From NCBI RefSeq assembly GCF_041379765.1, contig NZ_CP166919.1, positions 558,001 to 622,000 on the forward strand: DNA of 64,000 nt, in the 5' to 3' direction. The notes under the pieces are model-generated. The model was given only the letters and a program-made list of their open reading frames with translations. It ran no database searches and was not told the DNA's origin. The translations under genes and the position numbers were made by a program. Positions within the stretch are counted from its first letter, which is position 1, and each line of letters opens with the position of its first letter. Shown here in pieces: positions 44,376 to 53,054 of this stretch. The stretch is from Thalassotalea sp. Sam97 (GTDB lineage Bacteria > Pseudomonadota > Gammaproteobacteria > Enterobacterales > Alteromonadaceae).

Positions 44376-45848
44376 ATGGATACGATTAATACGAAACGCA
44401 ACATCAGAAATGCCTTAATTTTCAGCTTTTTGCTTTTGTCAGCGCTACTGCTTGGCAGTTGTGAGCGTGAGCAAACCGATGCTGGCTTAGCGGCAATTAT
44501 TGAGCGCGGTGAATTACGCGTTGGCACCTTATATGGTCCTCACAATTATATTGCGGGTGCTGATAGATCAACAGGATTTGAATATGAGCTCGCTAAAGCC
44601 TATGCAGACTATCTAGGTGTTAAGCTAACGGTTGTGCCCACATACTCTCTTATTGAACTCTTTAATTTACTCGAAACTGAGCAAGCCGACTTTCTCGCCG
44701 CCGGTTTGTCGGTTACAGAAGAGCGTTTAAAAAAATATCGCTTTAGTCCAAGTTACGCCAAAGTCAGTCAAAAATTGGTATTTAAACAGGGCAAAACGTG
44801 GCCTCGTAAGCTGGAAAATTTAAAAGGTGACTTGCGTGTTGTGCGCTATTCAAGTCACGATGAAAACCTCACAAAGCTAAAAGAAACTCACCCTAACTTA
44901 ACTTGGGACGCAACTGATGAATACGATGCTGATGAGTTATTACAACAGGTACTAGACGAGGAAATCGATTTCACGGTAGCAGATTCTAACGCACTGGCGT
45001 TAAATCGCCGCATGTATCCTGAGTTGGCGGTAGCATTGACACTGCAAGAGGAAAAACCCATTGCTTGGATGCTCAATAAGAACGCCGATGATACCCTGTT
45101 GGCCTCATTGATCGAGTTTTTTGGTGAAGCTATCCATGACGGTACAGTATACAAAATCGAAGACAAATATTATGGTCATGTTAGGGAGTTTGATTATGTC
45201 GATAACCGTGCATTTATTCGTGCGATAGAATCTAAACTTCCTAAATATGAAGCCATGTTTAAACGCTACAGCGGTGAATTAGACTGGCGTTTTATTGCCG
45301 CGGTTGCTTATCAAGAATCCCATTGGGAGCCACTGGCTCGCTCTTATACCGGGGTGCGTGGCATGATGATGTTAACCATGCCAACAGCAAAAGAAATGGG
45401 GGTTACCGTTCGTACCGATCCCGAACAAAGTATTCGGGGTGGTTCGAAGTATTTAGCGTCACTTATCGAGCGTATTCCTGAACGAATTCAAGAGCCCGAT
45501 AGAATTTGGTTTGCCTTGGCGTCATACAATGTTGGTTTAGGGCATGTTAATGATGCACGTAAATTAACAGAGCAACAAGGTGGTGATCCTGACCGCTGGT
45601 TGGATGTAAAACAGCGCTTGCCATTGCTAAAACAACGTAAATATTATAAACAAACTAAATACGGTTATGCCCGTGGTGATGAGGCGTCCAAATATGTCGA
45701 GAATATTCGCGCTTATTACGACACCTTAGTGTTTATGGAAAACCAAAAAAATAGCCGTCCTGAAGGTGAAGAAAAAAATAATTTAATACCACAGCCTAAA
45801 GGAAGCGAAGAAACCGAAGAAGCAGAGGAAGCCGTACCTGCAAACTAA
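44376..45848 (+). CDS. mltF: Membrane-bound lytic murein transglycosylase F
   Basis: Cuts the glycan strand of peptidoglycan to 1,6-anhydro ends; AnmK works on a recycled form of that product. A hydrophobic signal ends in the lipobox LLGSC, so it is an outer-membrane lipoprotein. Residues 40-270 form a periplasmic substrate-binding-like module (GELRVGTLYGPHNY), and the C-terminal part holds the lysozyme-like domain with the catalytic Glu in AVAYQESHWEP and the AxxxVGxGHVNDA loop. Length 490 is normal. An acidic tail (EETEEAEEA) ends the chain. Confidence 0.95.
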   Translation: MDTINTKRNIRNALIFSFLLLSALLLGSCEREQTDAGLAAIIERGELRVGTLYGPHNYIAGADRSTGFEYELAKAYADYLGVKLTVVPTYSLIELFNLLETEQADFLAAGLSVTEERLKKYRFSPSYAKVSQKLVFKQGKTWPRKLENLKGDLRVVRYSSHDENLTKLKETHPNLTWDATDEYDADELLQQVLDEEIDFTVADSNALALNRRMYPELAVALTLQEEKPIAWMLNKNADDTLLASLIEFFGEAIHDGTVYKIEDKYYGHVREFDYVDNRAFIRAIESKLPKYEAMFKRYSGELDWRFIAAVAYQESHWEPLARSYTGVRGMMMLTMPTAKEMGVTVRTDPEQSIRGGSKYLASLIERIPERIQEPDRIWFALASYNVGLGHVNDARKLTEQQGGDPDRWLDVKQRLPLLKQRKYYKQTKYGYARGDEASKYVENIRAYYDTLVFMENQKNSRPEGEEKNNLIPQPKGSEETEEAEEAVPAN

Positions 45849-45942
45849 TTGTGTATGGCCACCCTTGCTTAGTTGAATTTGATGGGGAGCTGTCATCATA
45901 GTGTCATCTTGAATAGATACACTGCATGACAAGGAGAACACA

Positions 45943-46080
45943 ATGAAATTAAAAATGAGAAAGCGCAGTGTTACGTCGAATGCGCGACGTCGCTTAACCA
46001 AAACTCAGCAACGCAAAATCAATGGTCGTTATCGTCTTTATTTTCGCGCGGAATTGGCGGTAAAAGACGACGACCAGTAA
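45943..46080 (+). CDS. 45-residue highly basic protein, unlisted small ORF
   Basis: This frame begins with MKLKMRKRSV and runs to an acidic DDDQ tail before TAA. It has 13 Arg/Lys within the first 31 residues. The ATG has a near-perfect AAGGAG at ideal spacing and the frame sits alone between mltF and the convergent tadA. The composition resembles a nucleic-acid-binding peptide or small ribosome-associated protein, but I see no family match and cannot assign a role. It is too short to appear in routine ORF lists. Confidence 0.6.
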   Translation: MKLKMRKRSVTSNARRRLTKTQQRKINGRYRLYFRAELAVKDDDQ

Positions 46081-46126
46081 CCCATATTACGCGACACTAG
46101 CCGCATAGATGTGCGCAGTGATTGCT

Positions 46127-46669
46127 TTACTTGTTATTATTCACCTGTTCGAGCGCCTGCTGTGCTCGTAACGCTTTCTTTTTGGCTTTTTTTTCTGCTC
46201 TGCGACGTTTAAAGAAGTTCGACAATTTATCTGCGCATTGTTGCTCTAATATACCTTGCTCTATGTCTACCTGATGGTTGAGTTGTTGATGTTGAGCCAA
46301 ATTAAAAATACTGCCACAGGCGCCGGTTTTTAAGTCTTTGGCACCAAACACCACGCGCTTTATGCGGCTGTGCACTAATAACCCCGCACACATCGGGCAA
46401 GGCTCTAAGGTGACGTACAAGGTGCAGTCGAGCATGCGATAATTTTCAATCACTTTACCAGCAGCACGCAAGGCGATCATTTCAGCATGTGCAGATGGAT
46501 CATGGCTAGTTATCGATTGATTAAAACCTTTGGCGATGATTTTGTCATCGCAAACGACAACCGCGCCAACGGGGATCTCACCTATTTGCTCTGCTTTATC
46601 AGCTTGCAATAATGCTTGCGCCATAAAGTATTGATCGGTGCTTAGGTTTGCTTGTTGTATTTCGCTCAT
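46127..46669 (-). CDS. tadA: tRNA-specific adenosine deaminase
   Basis: Deaminates A34 to inosine in tRNA-Arg (anticodon ACG), letting one tRNA read several codons. The zinc deaminase signature is complete: SAHAEMIAL (His-Ala-Glu) and EPCPMCAGLL (PCxxC). Length 180 against 167 in E. coli; the extra residues are a basic C-terminal tail (KRRRAEKKAKKKALRAQ) that may help grip tRNA. It is convergent with the 45-residue gene. mltF-tadA adjacency also occurs in E. coli. Confidence 0.94.
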   Translation of the reverse strand: MSEIQQANLSTDQYFMAQALLQADKAEQIGEIPVGAVVVCDDKIIAKGFNQSITSHDPSAHAEMIALRAAGKVIENYRMLDCTLYVTLEPCPMCAGLLVHSRIKRVVFGAKDLKTGACGSIFNLAQHQQLNHQVDIEQGILEQQCADKLSNFFKRRRAEKKAKKKALRAQQALEQVNNNK

Positions 46670-46847
46670 GATTGGTCAATTTACATAAAAGTTAGTGTGC
46701 TTTCGCGCTGTGAATACCTGGCAATTATATAAGTCTCTGATAAAAATATACATTTATTATGGCTTAATATTTGCTACTTTTTAGTAAGTAATAACCAATT
46801 AGATATTTGTTGGCATACCGTTATAGCAAAGGTCGTGGAGGGATAAG

Positions 46848-47072
46848 GTGCATATATTTGAATTTATTATTTTCGTTGTCATTATTGTCAGTGTATTTAA
46901 ATTTTTGAAGCAATATTTAAATACACAAAACTCGAATCAACAAGAACAAACATCGCAAGCGAACAATGAGTTGACGCAAGAAATCGAACAGCTTAAAGAA
47001 CGTGTCGCGACCTTGGAAAAAATTGTTACCGACAAAGCCTATAACTTAAAGCGAGAAATTGACGATTTGTAA
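46848..47072 (+). CDS. PspB-like small membrane protein
   Basis: A 74-residue protein with one N-terminal helix in the membrane (IFEFIIFVVIIVSVFKFL) followed by a polar Gln/Asn linker and a coiled coil ending ERVATLEKIVTDKAY, like the E. coli PspB tail RIETLERIL. No pspA, pspC or pspF is nearby, so this is an orphan. Translation starts at a GTG with GGAGGG upstream. Confidence 0.65.
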   Translation: MHIFEFIIFVVIIVSVFKFLKQYLNTQNSNQQEQTSQANNELTQEIEQLKERVATLEKIVTDKAYNLKREIDDL

Positions 47073-47105
47073 TATCACTGGGTAACCGGCGCCAATCTCA
47101 CCAGG

Positions 47106-48071
47106 CTATTTTTTTAATATGTAACTACGTTGTGCAGGTTGCACTCTACCACTACTTATCGCTTGGACCATGTGCGCTATGATGGGGCTGACGTCTCCTG
47201 CAGTGTTATCTAAAAAGTAATGATGACCTTTTACATCAAACTGTTGATTAAACTCATCACAGTCTACTTCGTACACGGATTTAGGTAATTGCAACATATC
47301 TTCTGGCCCCGTCATTCCCATGCGTCTAGACAGCGTTTTATTCCGTAAATTAGCCAGTTTTGATGCTGGCATTGCTAAGTCATCGCTGGCGTAATAAACA
47401 ACGACATTGCGACTGGCATCGACAATGTAGCGACCGTTTTGGTGTTTTTCTAGCGCTTGGTTTTCTATATCGGCGGCGATCATAAAGGTATTACGAAACA
47501 GCATAGGCATGTTGCCAGATGAATATTTTATTGCCCAGTCATGTAAGGCATTTTGTAATACCCGGTTACCCATTGAGTGAGCAACGATATTTATACGTCG
47601 TAAGCAAGGTAATTCAAGTTGTGGTTTGTCGTGGCGCCAGTCATCAAATTTACCTATTAATCGTGAAAAAGCCGGGCCACTCGCATCGGCAGCATCTTGG
47701 TCGTCCCAGTAATCATCAATAAAGGCTAAGGGATTGTCATCATCACATGGCCAGATAATGGGGATCACGCAGACTAAATTCTTACTTTGCTGGTTGATAA
47801 GCCGCTCTAATTTACGGGCACTATTGAATATCTCAGGTTCCATATTGTTATTAAAACCATGGATATAAAATAGTAACTGGGTTTGTTTGGGAAGGTCTTT
47901 TAAACGTTGGAAAAACGCTGGGCTCATAATCTCAGTATATTTGCCGTCGCCTGTACGCTCACAAAAATACAAAAACTGTGATACAGCGGTGTTGTTGTAA
48001 TCGAAATTAATGTTACGGCCTTTGCGAGAGCGCGCAGACTGTTTGGGTGTTCTATTGGTAATAAATAGCAT
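47106..48071 (-). CDS. DUF900-type alpha/beta hydrolase
   Basis: A 321-residue cytoplasmic hydrolase of unknown substrate. The pattern fits the DUF900 group: LLFYIHGFNNNM (oxyanion and 'HGFN' loop), INIVAHSMGNRVLQNAL (nucleophile Ser in the AHSMG elbow), VVVYYASDDLAM (Asp region) and the late His in VKGHHYFLDN. No signal peptide. It stands alone between the PspB-like gene and the repeat element. Confidence 0.8.
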   Translation of the reverse strand: MLFITNRTPKQSARSRKGRNINFDYNNTAVSQFLYFCERTGDGKYTEIMSPAFFQRLKDLPKQTQLLFYIHGFNNNMEPEIFNSARKLERLINQQSKNLVCVIPIIWPCDDDNPLAFIDDYWDDQDAADASGPAFSRLIGKFDDWRHDKPQLELPCLRRINIVAHSMGNRVLQNALHDWAIKYSSGNMPMLFRNTFMIAADIENQALEKHQNGRYIVDASRNVVVYYASDDLAMPASKLANLRNKTLSRRMGMTGPEDMLQLPKSVYEVDCDEFNQQFDVKGHHYFLDNTAGDVSPIIAHMVQAISSGRVQPAQRSYILKK

Positions 48072-48224
48072 GCCAAGCTCCCTTTCCGTGCAATTGTTAT
48101 TATTCGTGTCTTATTCATTTTCAGCTTAGCGCATAAAGCTTAAAAAACAATGCCTGAAACGATAGATAATACAATGGGTTATGGTAGGAAGAGAGAGGGC
48201 GAGAAGTTGACAGGTTATCGTTTG

Positions 48225-48265
48225 TATAAATGGCGCTTTTGTTTGAAACAAAAGCGCCATTTATA
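48225..48265. repeat. 41-bp near-perfect palindrome
   Basis: Two 20-base arms (TATAAATGGCGC-TTTTGTTT and its exact complement) flank one G. It begins two bases outside the ATACCAAT end of the MITE-like element, and its right arm overlaps that end slightly. It could be a terminator-like or protein-binding stem. Confidence 0.8.
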
Positions 48266-48527
48266 CCAATCACATTAAGTTATTGCTCGCTCAGTGAGAA
48301 TTTAAAGGCTTTTAGGCAAGGCTTTGATTGCAGAGAATGGTTATTCCATCGTCCAAATCAGTTACGCAACATAAAAGCCTTTAAAACTCACCCGTAGGGC
48401 GTTTACCAGAGGCCCACTTACGGCCCTATATTTCATTAATATAGAATGACTATTTCAATGAAATCTATGTTGTAACTGAACCTCTGCCCTAGCTCTGAGT
48501 TGGGCACAAACTTAGTGTAATTGGTAT
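48263..48527. mobile_element. MITE-like element with terminal inverted repeats
   Basis: About 265 bases bounded by ATACCAATCACATTAAGTT and its imperfect inverse AACTTAGTGTAATTGGTAT (two mismatches in 19). It has no coding capacity. Inside are further inverted repeats (AAAGGCTTTTA near 48304 against TAAAAGCCTTT near 48371, and GTAGGGC against GCCCTA). A TA dinucleotide lies at each edge, possibly a target duplication. This fits a non-autonomous miniature element or a structured dispersed repeat, but only one copy is visible here. Confidence 0.6.
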
Positions 48528-48530
48528 TAG

Positions 48531-49679
48531 TTATAAGAACATTTCCAGTAGGTCATTAAGGTAGCGTTTACCTAACGCTGATACTTGCCACTGGTTTTGC
48601 TCATAGCTAAGTAGCTGTTTATTGACGGCTTGTTGCAGCGCTGGCTCTATTTTGCCAATGCTAAGGCCAGTGTTTTGTTCAAAGTCTTGAGCAGTAAATG
48701 GCGTAAATAGACGTAATCGATTCATCATGTATTCAAACGGGCGCTCTGCATCAGCTACTTGATGAATATGATCAAGGTATTCTCGCTCATCATCCATATA
48801 ACCTTTTGGATGTTTCACCTTTACGGTGCGAGTTATTGTATTGGTACTGGCATCGGTTATTTTGCCGTGGGCACCGCAACCGATGCCTAAGTAGTCACCA
48901 TTTTGCCAGTAGTTTAAGTTATGTCGGCAGCGTACGTTCGGTGCTTTGCTATAGGCTGATACTTCGTATTGTTGATAACCATGTTCTGCTAATAGTTCTA
49001 AACCTTGCTCTTGGATCTGCCAAAGTACATCATCATCAGGTAACGTTGGTGGTTTAGAGTAAAATGATGTGTTCGGCTCTATGGTGAGTTGATACCACGA
49101 CAAATGATCTGGCTCTAAGGCAATGGCTTGTTTTAAGTCGTCTAAAGCGCCTTCAATACTTTGCTGCTCAAGGCCGTGCATTAAATCCAGGTTAAAGCTT
49201 TTTACGCCACATTTTTTGGCAATTTCAGCCGCACGAATCGCTTGCTGGTTGTCATGAATTCGGCCGAGCTTTATTAACTTGTCTGATTCAAAGCTTTGTA
49301 CACCAATAGATAAGCGGTTAACCCCAGCATTAGCAAAGCCTTTAAACTTGTCGGCTTCAACGGTACCAGGGTTTGCTTCCATGGTGACTTCCATATCGTC
49401 AACACAAGGTGCAAAGCGCTGTTTAACACCGGTTAATAGCGTACTAATAGCTTCAGCCGATAACAAACTAGGTGTGCCACCACCAATGAAAATCGAATAT
49501 AGTGGGCGGTTAATCGAAAAGCGTTCGATATCCTGGTCGAGATCATTTAACAAATGTTGAATATAAGCTTGCTCGTCAATGTCATTTTTTAAGGTATGTG
49601 AATTGAAGTCACAATAGGGACATTTTTGTACACACCATGGGACATGGATATAGAGCGACAATGGCGGATTTTTTAGCAC
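48531..49679 (-). CDS. hemW: Radical-SAM heme chaperone HemW
   Basis: A HemN-like radical-SAM protein thought to deliver heme rather than oxidise coproporphyrinogen. The Fe-S motif is YIHVPWCVQKCPYCDFNSH, and GGGTPSLLS, MEANPGTV and GVNRLSIGVQSF follow. I chose the GTG at 49679: GGAAG precedes it and the N-terminus VLKNPPLSLYIHVP aligns with E. coli HemW. The ATG at 49715 would overlap rdgB. It lies 13 bases after rdgB. 382 residues. Confidence 0.93.
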   Translation of the reverse strand: MLKNPPLSLYIHVPWCVQKCPYCDFNSHTLKNDIDEQAYIQHLLNDLDQDIERFSINRPLYSIFIGGGTPSLLSAEAISTLLTGVKQRFAPCVDDMEVTMEANPGTVEADKFKGFANAGVNRLSIGVQSFESDKLIKLGRIHDNQQAIRAAEIAKKCGVKSFNLDLMHGLEQQSIEGALDDLKQAIALEPDHLSWYQLTIEPNTSFYSKPPTLPDDDVLWQIQEQGLELLAEHGYQQYEVSAYSKAPNVRCRHNLNYWQNGDYLGIGCGAHGKITDASTNTITRTVKVKHPKGYMDDEREYLDHIHQVADAERPFEYMMNRLRLFTPFTAQDFEQNTGLSIGKIEPALQQAVNKQLLSYEQNQWQVSALGKRYLNDLLEMFL

Positions 49680-49692
49680 GTTGTCTTCCCGA

Positions 49693-50283
49693 TTAGGCTT
49701 GTAATGCTTGCACAAGTTTTGCTAAAGCTTTACCACGATGGCTTAAGCTATTTTTGATGTCGCGCGATAATTGCGCCGACGTTTGCTGGTACTGTTCAAC
49801 CCAAAACAGTGGATCGTAGCCGAAGCCTTGTTCACCATGTTTTTCGTTAGTGATGCTACCCTCCCAAGTACCTTGGCAAATAATCGGTGTAGGGTCATCA
49901 GCATGGCGCATATACACTAATACACATTGAAAGCGAGCTGTGCGTTGGGCGTTTGCGACACCTTCTAATTCGCTCAGTAATTTGGCGTTGTTTTTGTCAT
50001 CATTACCCGCATCACCAGCAAAACGCGAAGAGTAAATCCCCGGAGCACCATTTAAGTAATCTACCTCTAAACCAGAGTCATCAGCTATCGCCGGTAAGCC
50101 AGTAATTTTTGCTGCATGACGCGCTTTGATAATCGCGTTTTCAACAAAGGTAGTACCCGTTTCAGGTACATCAGGGACGTTAAACTCACTTTGTGGTACA
50201 ACTTCAATGTGTTGCTCAGCAAGCAATGTTTGGAGTTCTTTTACTTTACCAAGGTTACCTGTGGCAAGGACGATTTTTTTCAT
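49693..50283 (-). CDS. rdgB: dITP/XTP pyrophosphatase
   Basis: House-cleaning enzyme that removes deaminated purine nucleotides from the pool. Family motifs: VLATGNLGKVKEL at the start, ADDSGLEVDYLNGAPGIYSSRFAG in the middle, and EGSITNEKHGEQGFGYDPLF and LSHRGKAL near the end. 196 residues from the ATG at 50283; the frame opens at a GTG at 50292. hemW follows closely, so the two are likely one transcript. Confidence 0.94.
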   Translation of the reverse strand: MKKIVLATGNLGKVKELQTLLAEQHIEVVPQSEFNVPDVPETGTTFVENAIIKARHAAKITGLPAIADDSGLEVDYLNGAPGIYSSRFAGDAGNDDKNNAKLLSELEGVANAQRTARFQCVLVYMRHADDPTPIICQGTWEGSITNEKHGEQGFGYDPLFWVEQYQQTSAQLSRDIKNSLSHRGKALAKLVQALQA

Positions 50284-50312
50284 GGTGTTCACTTTGCGGT
50301 ATGTTTAACTTG

Positions 50313-50342
50313 AAAAAAAAGTGCGATAAACGCACTTTTTTA
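50313..50342 (-). terminator. Intrinsic terminator of the yggS-proC-yggT-DUF4426 unit
   Basis: A 10-bp stem (AAAAAGTGCG / CGCACTTTTT) with a 5-base loop is flanked by A and T runs and lies 30 bases past the DUF4426 stop, upstream of rdgB. Confidence 0.88.
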
Positions 50343-50366
50343 CGGCGATATATTGGCGACAGTTAA

Positions 50367-50810
50367 TCACTGCTCAACATAAAATTTCTGGGTGAATTTT
50401 AATGTGTGCTGGGTGCCGTTGTCATTAATTAAAATATCAAATTTGTAGGTTTCATCATTTGGGTAGTCGACAATGGCAATATAATAAATGGCTTTGCCTT
50501 CTTTGATTTGTTGAAACTCTAACGGCATTTGCTGACCTACAAGGTTGGTCGCTGTCCCTGAAATACCGACTGCTTTGGCTGGGTTGCCTTGTTGGCTCGT
50601 ATCTAATACCGAGATATTAACAAAACCTTTGTAGCGACTACGTTCAATGCCATAGCTGGTAGCAATATCAGGCTGTAAAAAAGAGGTCGACAGGCCAATG
50701 TAGTGTACTTCTAAATCGCCCAATTTTTGCATGTTTTCTGCATGAGCAGGGGAGATTGCCAACAACATCAATAATGCCATTAAGAGTGGCTTTAGTGTTG
50801 CATTTAACAT
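50367..50810 (-). CDS. DUF4426 exported protein
   Basis: A 147-residue protein with a signal peptide (MALLMLLAISPAHA, then EN). The mature beta-rich chain (LEVHYIGLSTSFLQPDIA, KGFVNISVLDTS, YYIAIVDYPNDETYKFDILI) is the DUF4426 pattern commonly found at the end of the yggS-proC-yggT unit in marine gammaproteobacteria. Function unknown. Confidence 0.8.
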   Translation of the reverse strand: MLNATLKPLLMALLMLLAISPAHAENMQKLGDLEVHYIGLSTSFLQPDIATSYGIERSRYKGFVNISVLDTSQQGNPAKAVGISGTATNLVGQQMPLEFQQIKEGKAIYYIAIVDYPNDETYKFDILINDNGTQHTLKFTQKFYVEQ

Positions 50811-50847
50811 AACGGTAGCTCCTGTTATCGTGTTTGCTAAGTATAGC

Positions 50848-51396
50848 TTATACCATGAACCAATACGGAATATTGGCGCTCAATAGGGCGTTTAGCATCG
50901 ATAAACCAAGGAAAACGACAACCACCGATAAATCTAAACCACCTAAATCAGGCATTATTTTGCGAATAGGACGCAAAAATGGCTCGGTTAATTGGTGGAA
51001 AATCATTTGAATTGGTGTTGGGTGTTGTACTACCCAGCTCATTAACGCCATGATCAGCATCACCATAAACAGCAAATAACCACTTTCTTTAATTAAAAAC
51101 AGTAAGCTGATATAGGCAATAAAAGCGCCGTCTAACGGTTGCTCTTGCAAGCTCAGTAAAGCGACAAACTTTAATACGGCCACCAGATAAGCAACGACAA
51201 TGGTCGCTACGTCAATACCTGCAAAGCCTGGAATAAAGCGACGAAACGGCACAACCACAGGGTTAGTGGCTTTTACCACAAATTGACTTAGTGGATTGTA
51301 AAAATCGGCGCGTACTGCTTGCATCCAAACACGTAAGATAAGCATCATAAAATACGCGTCGAAAACAAAGTTTATTAAAATGATTAATGCATCCAT
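50848..51396 (-). CDS. yggT: YggT-family membrane protein
   Basis: A 182-residue inner-membrane protein with two repeats of the YGGT motif: FNPLSQFVVKATNPVVVPFRRFIPGF-type loop near residue 35 and the FHQLTEPFLRPIRKIMPDLGGLDLS loop near residue 145, each followed by a hydrophobic helix. ATG at 51396 with GGAG upstream. The family is linked to cell-shape or ion homeostasis in other bacteria without a firm role. Confidence 0.88.
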   Translation of the reverse strand: MDALIILINFVFDAYFMMLILRVWMQAVRADFYNPLSQFVVKATNPVVVPFRRFIPGFAGIDVATIVVAYLVAVLKFVALLSLQEQPLDGAFIAYISLLFLIKESGYLLFMVMLIMALMSWVVQHPTPIQMIFHQLTEPFLRPIRKIMPDLGGLDLSVVVVFLGLSMLNALLSANIPYWFMV

Positions 51397-51517
51397 GTGC
51401 ACTCCAGGCTACTGATTATTATGGTTATATCGTTGTTTATCGAATAAGCCGTGTAAATGCACAAACCATGCTTACGGCTTATTGGGTTATATTATGCCAG
51501 CATCGTAACCTTGCAGG

Positions 51518-52336
51518 CTAGTCATTACTTGCCGTCATTTCTTGAGCTCGGGCTTTACAGTTTTTCATGGCCTCACTGACTAAATCATCTAAGCCACCCT
51601 CTAACAGGGTTGTGACTGCTGCATGTGTGGTGCCACCCTTTGACGTGACATTAGCACGTAAGGTGTCAATATCTTCGTCGTTTTCGACAACCATGCGAGC
51701 CGCGCCCAAGGCAGTTTGTTGCACAAGTTGGCGAGCTGTTTGTTTATCAAAACCAAACGCCATCGCTTGTTTTTGCATCGCTTCCATAAATGCGAAAAAA
51801 TATGCAGGCCCAGAGCCTGACACCGTAATTAGGTTATCAATCTCTTCTTCATTTTTAAGCCACAGGGTTTGCCCTACCGCTTTAAAAATTGAGTCAATAA
51901 ACTCTATATCATCTGTGGTTGCATTATTGTTGGCTAACAAACCGGCCATGCCAACCCCCAGCTGCGATGGGGTGTTCGGCATACAGCGTACTATTTTGGC
52001 ATCATCGCCGAGTACTCTTTGCATTTGCTCGATTGATACACCCGCTGCCACCGAGACAAAACACTTACCGCTGATATCGACATTGGCTTTAATGTCGGCA
52101 CAGACGCTTTTAATCAGGTGGGGTTTTACACCTAAGATGATTACATCGGCAAAGCTTACCGCTTTGTGATTATCGCTATCTTCTAATACGCCATAGTCGT
52201 TAGCTAATGCTTGGCGTTTCTCTGGGCTTGGATTGGTGACCATAATGGATGACGAAGGAAAGTTGCCATTGATCATGCCAATTAATATGCAACGGTTCAT
52301 GTTGCCTGCACCAATGAAGGCGACGTTTTTATTCAT
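51518..52336 (-). CDS. proC: Pyrroline-5-carboxylate reductase
   Basis: Final step of proline synthesis, reducing pyrroline-5-carboxylate with NADPH. The N-terminal dinucleotide fold starts VAFIGAGNMNRCI; IRCMPNTP-like motif VRCMPNTPSQLGVG and the C-terminal VSGSGPAYFFAFMEAM with TSKGGTTHAAV are complete. 272 residues. Its ATG overlaps the last base of yggS, so translation is coupled. Confidence 0.95.
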   Translation of the reverse strand: MNKNVAFIGAGNMNRCILIGMINGNFPSSSIMVTNPSPEKRQALANDYGVLEDSDNHKAVSFADVIILGVKPHLIKSVCADIKANVDISGKCFVSVAAGVSIEQMQRVLGDDAKIVRCMPNTPSQLGVGMAGLLANNNATTDDIEFIDSIFKAVGQTLWLKNEEEIDNLITVSGSGPAYFFAFMEAMQKQAMAFGFDKQTARQLVQQTALGAARMVVENDEDIDTLRANVTSKGGTTHAAVTTLLEGGLDDLVSEAMKNCKARAQEMTASND

Positions 52337-53016
52337 TATGTTCTGCTCCCAAAAATCGCGGTACCTATTCGTACCATGGTACTGCCGCAGGTAATGGCTT
52401 GTTCAATATCGCCACTCATACCCATCGACAAAGTATCTACAGTGGGATATTGGGACTTAAGCTGGTTAAACAAGGTTTGCATCGCCAAAAAACTGTCGCG
52501 GCTGTCACCTTTTTCGGGGATACACATTAAGCCACGTAAGGTAAGTTGCGGGCAATCGTTAACATATTGAGCTAACTCGGATATTTGTTGCGCAGTCACA
52601 CCGGATTTGCTGTCTTCACCACTAATATTCACTTGTAAACACACCTGTAGCGGGGTAATGTTACTATCACGTTGATCGTTAAGGCGTTTTGCGATTTTAA
52701 TGCGGTCGATAGTGTGTACCCAGTGGGCATGCTCGGCGACTAATCGTGATTTATTGCTTTGAATCGGGCCGATAAAATGCCAAACAATATCTTGATTCGC
52801 GAAGTTCTGTAAGGCACTGGCTTTTTCGGCTAGTTCTTGCACGTAGTTTTCGCCAAATTGACGTTGACCAGCTTGATACGCTTGTTTTATATCGTCAATA
52901 GGTTTGGTTTTACTTACAGCAAGCAGAGTGACGCTGTTTACATCGCGTTTCGCGCGCTGAGTGTATTGCTGTATCTGAGTGAGTGTGTTGCTTAGGTTAT
53001 CGGCGATTAAGGTCAT
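52336..53016 (-). CDS. yggS: PLP-homeostasis protein YggS
   Basis: A PLP carrier of the YggS/PROSC family (fold-III) that keeps pyridoxal phosphate levels steady. Signatures: LLAVSKTKP (PLP Lys), FGENYVQE, WHFIGPIQSNK and the phosphate-binding LSMGMSGDIEQAI and STMVRIGTAIFG. 226 residues. It is the first gene of the yggS-proC-yggT unit and is divergent from pilT, 38 bases apart. Confidence 0.95.
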   Translation of the reverse strand: MTLIADNLSNTLTQIQQYTQRAKRDVNSVTLLAVSKTKPIDDIKQAYQAGQRQFGENYVQELAEKASALQNFANQDIVWHFIGPIQSNKSRLVAEHAHWVHTIDRIKIAKRLNDQRDSNITPLQVCLQVNISGEDSKSGVTAQQISELAQYVNDCPQLTLRGLMCIPEKGDSRDSFLAMQTLFNQLKSQYPTVDTLSMGMSGDIEQAITCGSTMVRIGTAIFGSRT

Positions 53017-53054
53017 GTTTTTATTTTATAACAATTATAAATTTTAGGAATATT

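Larger units (their letters stand above)
48072..48530. other. Repeat-bearing intergenic region before hemW
   Basis: The first 150 bases hold no gene I can support. The rest carries a long palindrome at 48225 and a MITE-like element at 48263, listed separately. The element's right end almost touches the hemW stop codon. Confidence 0.6.
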
